Shown: positions 62,874-64,000 of the stretch, one piece after another
Numbering within the stretch: position 1 is the stretch's first letter
Layout: each line of letters starts with the position of its first letter
Assembly (NCBI GenBank): GCA_021108415.1
Contig: JAIOQX010000006.1
Coordinates: 62,001-126,000, forward strand
Reading direction: 5' to 3'
Length of the DNA stretch: 64,000 nt
Source of the DNA: Acholeplasmataceae bacterium
GTDB lineage: Bacteria; Bacillota_I; Bacilli_A; Acholeplasmatales; Acholeplasmataceae
Notes under the pieces: model-generated
The model's input: only the letters and a program-made list of their open reading frames with translations
What the model was told of the DNA's origin: nothing
The model's database searches: none
Translations under genes and position numbers: made by a program

Positions 62874-64000
62874 CTATTTTTCTAAAGCGCTAATTCGCTC
62901 TGATATTGTGGGATGATTATAATATAGCTTAACGTATAAAGGATGTGGATTTAAATTCGAAAAGTTTTCTTTTGCAAGAACTTCAAGTGCACCAATCATA
63001 TATTCTTTTCCAACATACTTTTTAGCAAATCCATCCGCTCTATATTCTATTTTTCTTGCATGACCATTGGTCAACATATCAATAAAAATAGAGATTGGGT
63101 CGATTAAAATCATAAATAGAATAATCGCAAATCCAAAGAATACACCACTTAATCCGAAATCAATATAAACAGCTGAATATTGCATAATAAGACCAATTAA
63201 TCCAGCATATAAACCAAATGATAAAATGTTTTGCAACAGCATTTTTGTAGTATCTTTATATGTTGCATGTCCTAACTCATGAGCAAGTACAGCAAGTACC
63301 TGTTCTTCACTCATCTTATCAAGAAGAGTATCGTATAAGACAACATCTCTTGATTTACCTAGACCACTAAAAAATGCATTTAGTTTTGATGATCTTTTCG
63401 ATGCATCCATAACTGAAATGTTATCCACTTCAAATCCTAGTTCTAAAGCAAGTTTATCAATTTTCTCTTTTAATGTGCCATCTTCTAATGGTGTTAATTT
63501 GTTAAATAGTTTTACAAATACTTTTGTGCTTAATACAAACATTAAAATCATAATAATACTTAAGAAAACCCAAGCAAGCGCTACAAATAACCATACGCTA
63601 TCAAATGCTAGATATAGACCTTGCAATCCTGCTAATAACCCTGAAAATAGTGCACCCATTAAAAAGAAGTTTTTGATATGATCAATAACAAATATTTTTT
63701 TAGTCGTTTTATTGAATCCATATTTTTCTTCTATCTTAAATGTATGTAAATAATCAAAAGGAATACTTATTATCGAATGTATTATATAGTATATGCCCAT
63801 GAAAATCCATGTTTGAAAAATTTCAGAACTTGATATATCTATCGCAATACTTTCAAAAATGCCAAACACTTTAAATACTAACAATCCTAAAATAAGCACT
63901 GTAAATACTGACTTTTGGACAATACCAAATCTTAAGTGTTCACTATGATAACTCGACCATTTTTTATATGCTTCTTCGTCATAGATATGCTTAACATTGT
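62874..64000 (-). CDS. M48-family (STE24-like) membrane metallopeptidase, cut by window end
   Basis: The frame continues beyond base 64000; about 375 residues are visible. An N-terminal part with IYDEEAYKKWSSYHSEHLRF (about 5-24) matches the M48 N-terminal domain, followed by about six membrane helices and the zinc motif LAHELGHATYKD (HExxH). A later EYRADGFA contains the third ligand Glu. These are CAAX-protease-like enzymes of the cytoplasmic membrane. The GTG at 63899 is not taken as the start, because the homologous sequence continues upstream. It is co-directional with buk and ptb, probably only by chance. Confidence 0.88.
   Translation of the reverse strand, partial: NVKHIYDEEAYKKWSSYHSEHLRFGIVQKSVFTVLILGLLVFKVFGIFESIAIDISSSEIFQTWIFMGIYYIIHSIISIPFDYLHTFKIEEKYGFNKTTKKIFVIDHIKNFFLMGALFSGLLAGLQGLYLAFDSVWLFVALAWVFLSIIMILMFVLSTKVFVKLFNKLTPLEDGTLKEKIDKLALELGFEVDNISVMDASKRSSKLNAFFSGLGKSRDVVLYDTLLDKMSEEQVLAVLAHELGHATYKDTTKMLLQNILSFGLYAGLIGLIMQYSAVYIDFGLSGVFFGFAIILFMILIDPISIFIDMLTNGHARKIEYRADGFAKKYVGKEYMIGALEVLAKENFSNLNPHPLYVKLYYNHPTISERISALEK

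Noticed and set aside
1-64000. CRISPR arrays, tRNA, rRNA or insertion sequences
   Set aside because: No regularly spaced repeats, no tRNA-like cloverleaf with the T-loop pattern, and no transposase-like protein were found. Intergenic gaps are mostly below 200 bases.

Overview
ORGANISM. The window is very AT-rich and densely packed, and almost every gene is on the minus strand. TGA works as a stop (for example the feoB TGA overlapping the next ATG, and the TGA at feoA/feoB), and tryptophan is read from TGG, so the Mycoplasma code does not apply. Exported proteins are lipoproteins with a short LSAC/LSSC-type lipobox. No outer-membrane or cell-wall gene is visible. The closest fit I can offer is a free-living, fermentative, low-GC monoderm of the Acholeplasma/Izemoplasma type or a nearby Firmicute. 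This is inference from gene content; no marker gene such as 16S rRNA is present.

LAYOUT. (1) 1-3.1 kb: small accessory cluster of nuclease-like genes (GIY-YIG, DUF1643, a degenerate RNase III domain, NERD) plus a 39-residue protein. (2) 3.3-12.6 kb: membrane proteins, a GNAT enzyme, an autoregulated RND/MMPL efflux operon with its TetR repressor (the pump gene is split in two), and Hsp20 under a CIRCE element. (3) 12.7-24.3 kb: Smr-like protein, a large peptide-binding lipoprotein, the mglBAC galactose-type ABC transporter with two cre boxes, and a three-gene sugar-sensing system (binding protein, YesM-type kinase, YesN-type regulator). (4) 24.4-33.5 kb: YwbE, an HD-GYP protein, a lipoprotein with two cytochrome b5-like domains, and two giant secreted proteases (M6 with leucine-rich repeats; S41 with repeats). 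(5) 33.7-41.2 kb: a complete lysine-fermentation operon (maoC-like, kal, kce, kdd, kamA, kamB, kamD, kamE) behind a promoter with a perfect cre box and a lysine riboswitch. (6) 41.3-52.4 kb: lipid kinase, prephenate dehydratase, GlpQ-type phosphodiesterase, pyruvate dehydrogenase (pdhABCD), and arginine decarboxylase plus agmatinase. (7) 52.6-57.4 kb: MscS channel, feoAB with a tiny Cys-rich partner, diguanylate cyclase. (8) 57.5-60.8 kb: class II photolyase divergent from a heliorhodopsin, followed by a tocopherol-cyclase-like gene. (9) 60.9-64 kb: ptb-buk butyrate module and an M48 protease cut by the window end.

HOW IT FITS TOGETHER. Secreted proteases and a peptide-binding lipoprotein could supply amino acids. 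Lysine is degraded with acetyl-CoA, which PDH can supply, to acetoacetate and crotonyl-CoA. Butyryl-CoA then yields ATP through Ptb and Buk. The steps from crotonyl-CoA to butyryl-CoA and the CoA transferase are not in the window. Sugar uptake and lysine fermentation both carry CcpA-type cre boxes, which suggests a carbon-source hierarchy.

MOST NOTABLE. The lysine riboswitch precedes a catabolic operon, and its P1 3' strand lies inside a terminator stem, which predicts a lysine-activated (ON) switch. The photolyase/heliorhodopsin/tocopherol-cyclase-like cluster is a candidate light-related module. No tRNA, rRNA, CRISPR array or recognisable insertion sequence was seen. Promoter, operator and terminator calls were made by eye.
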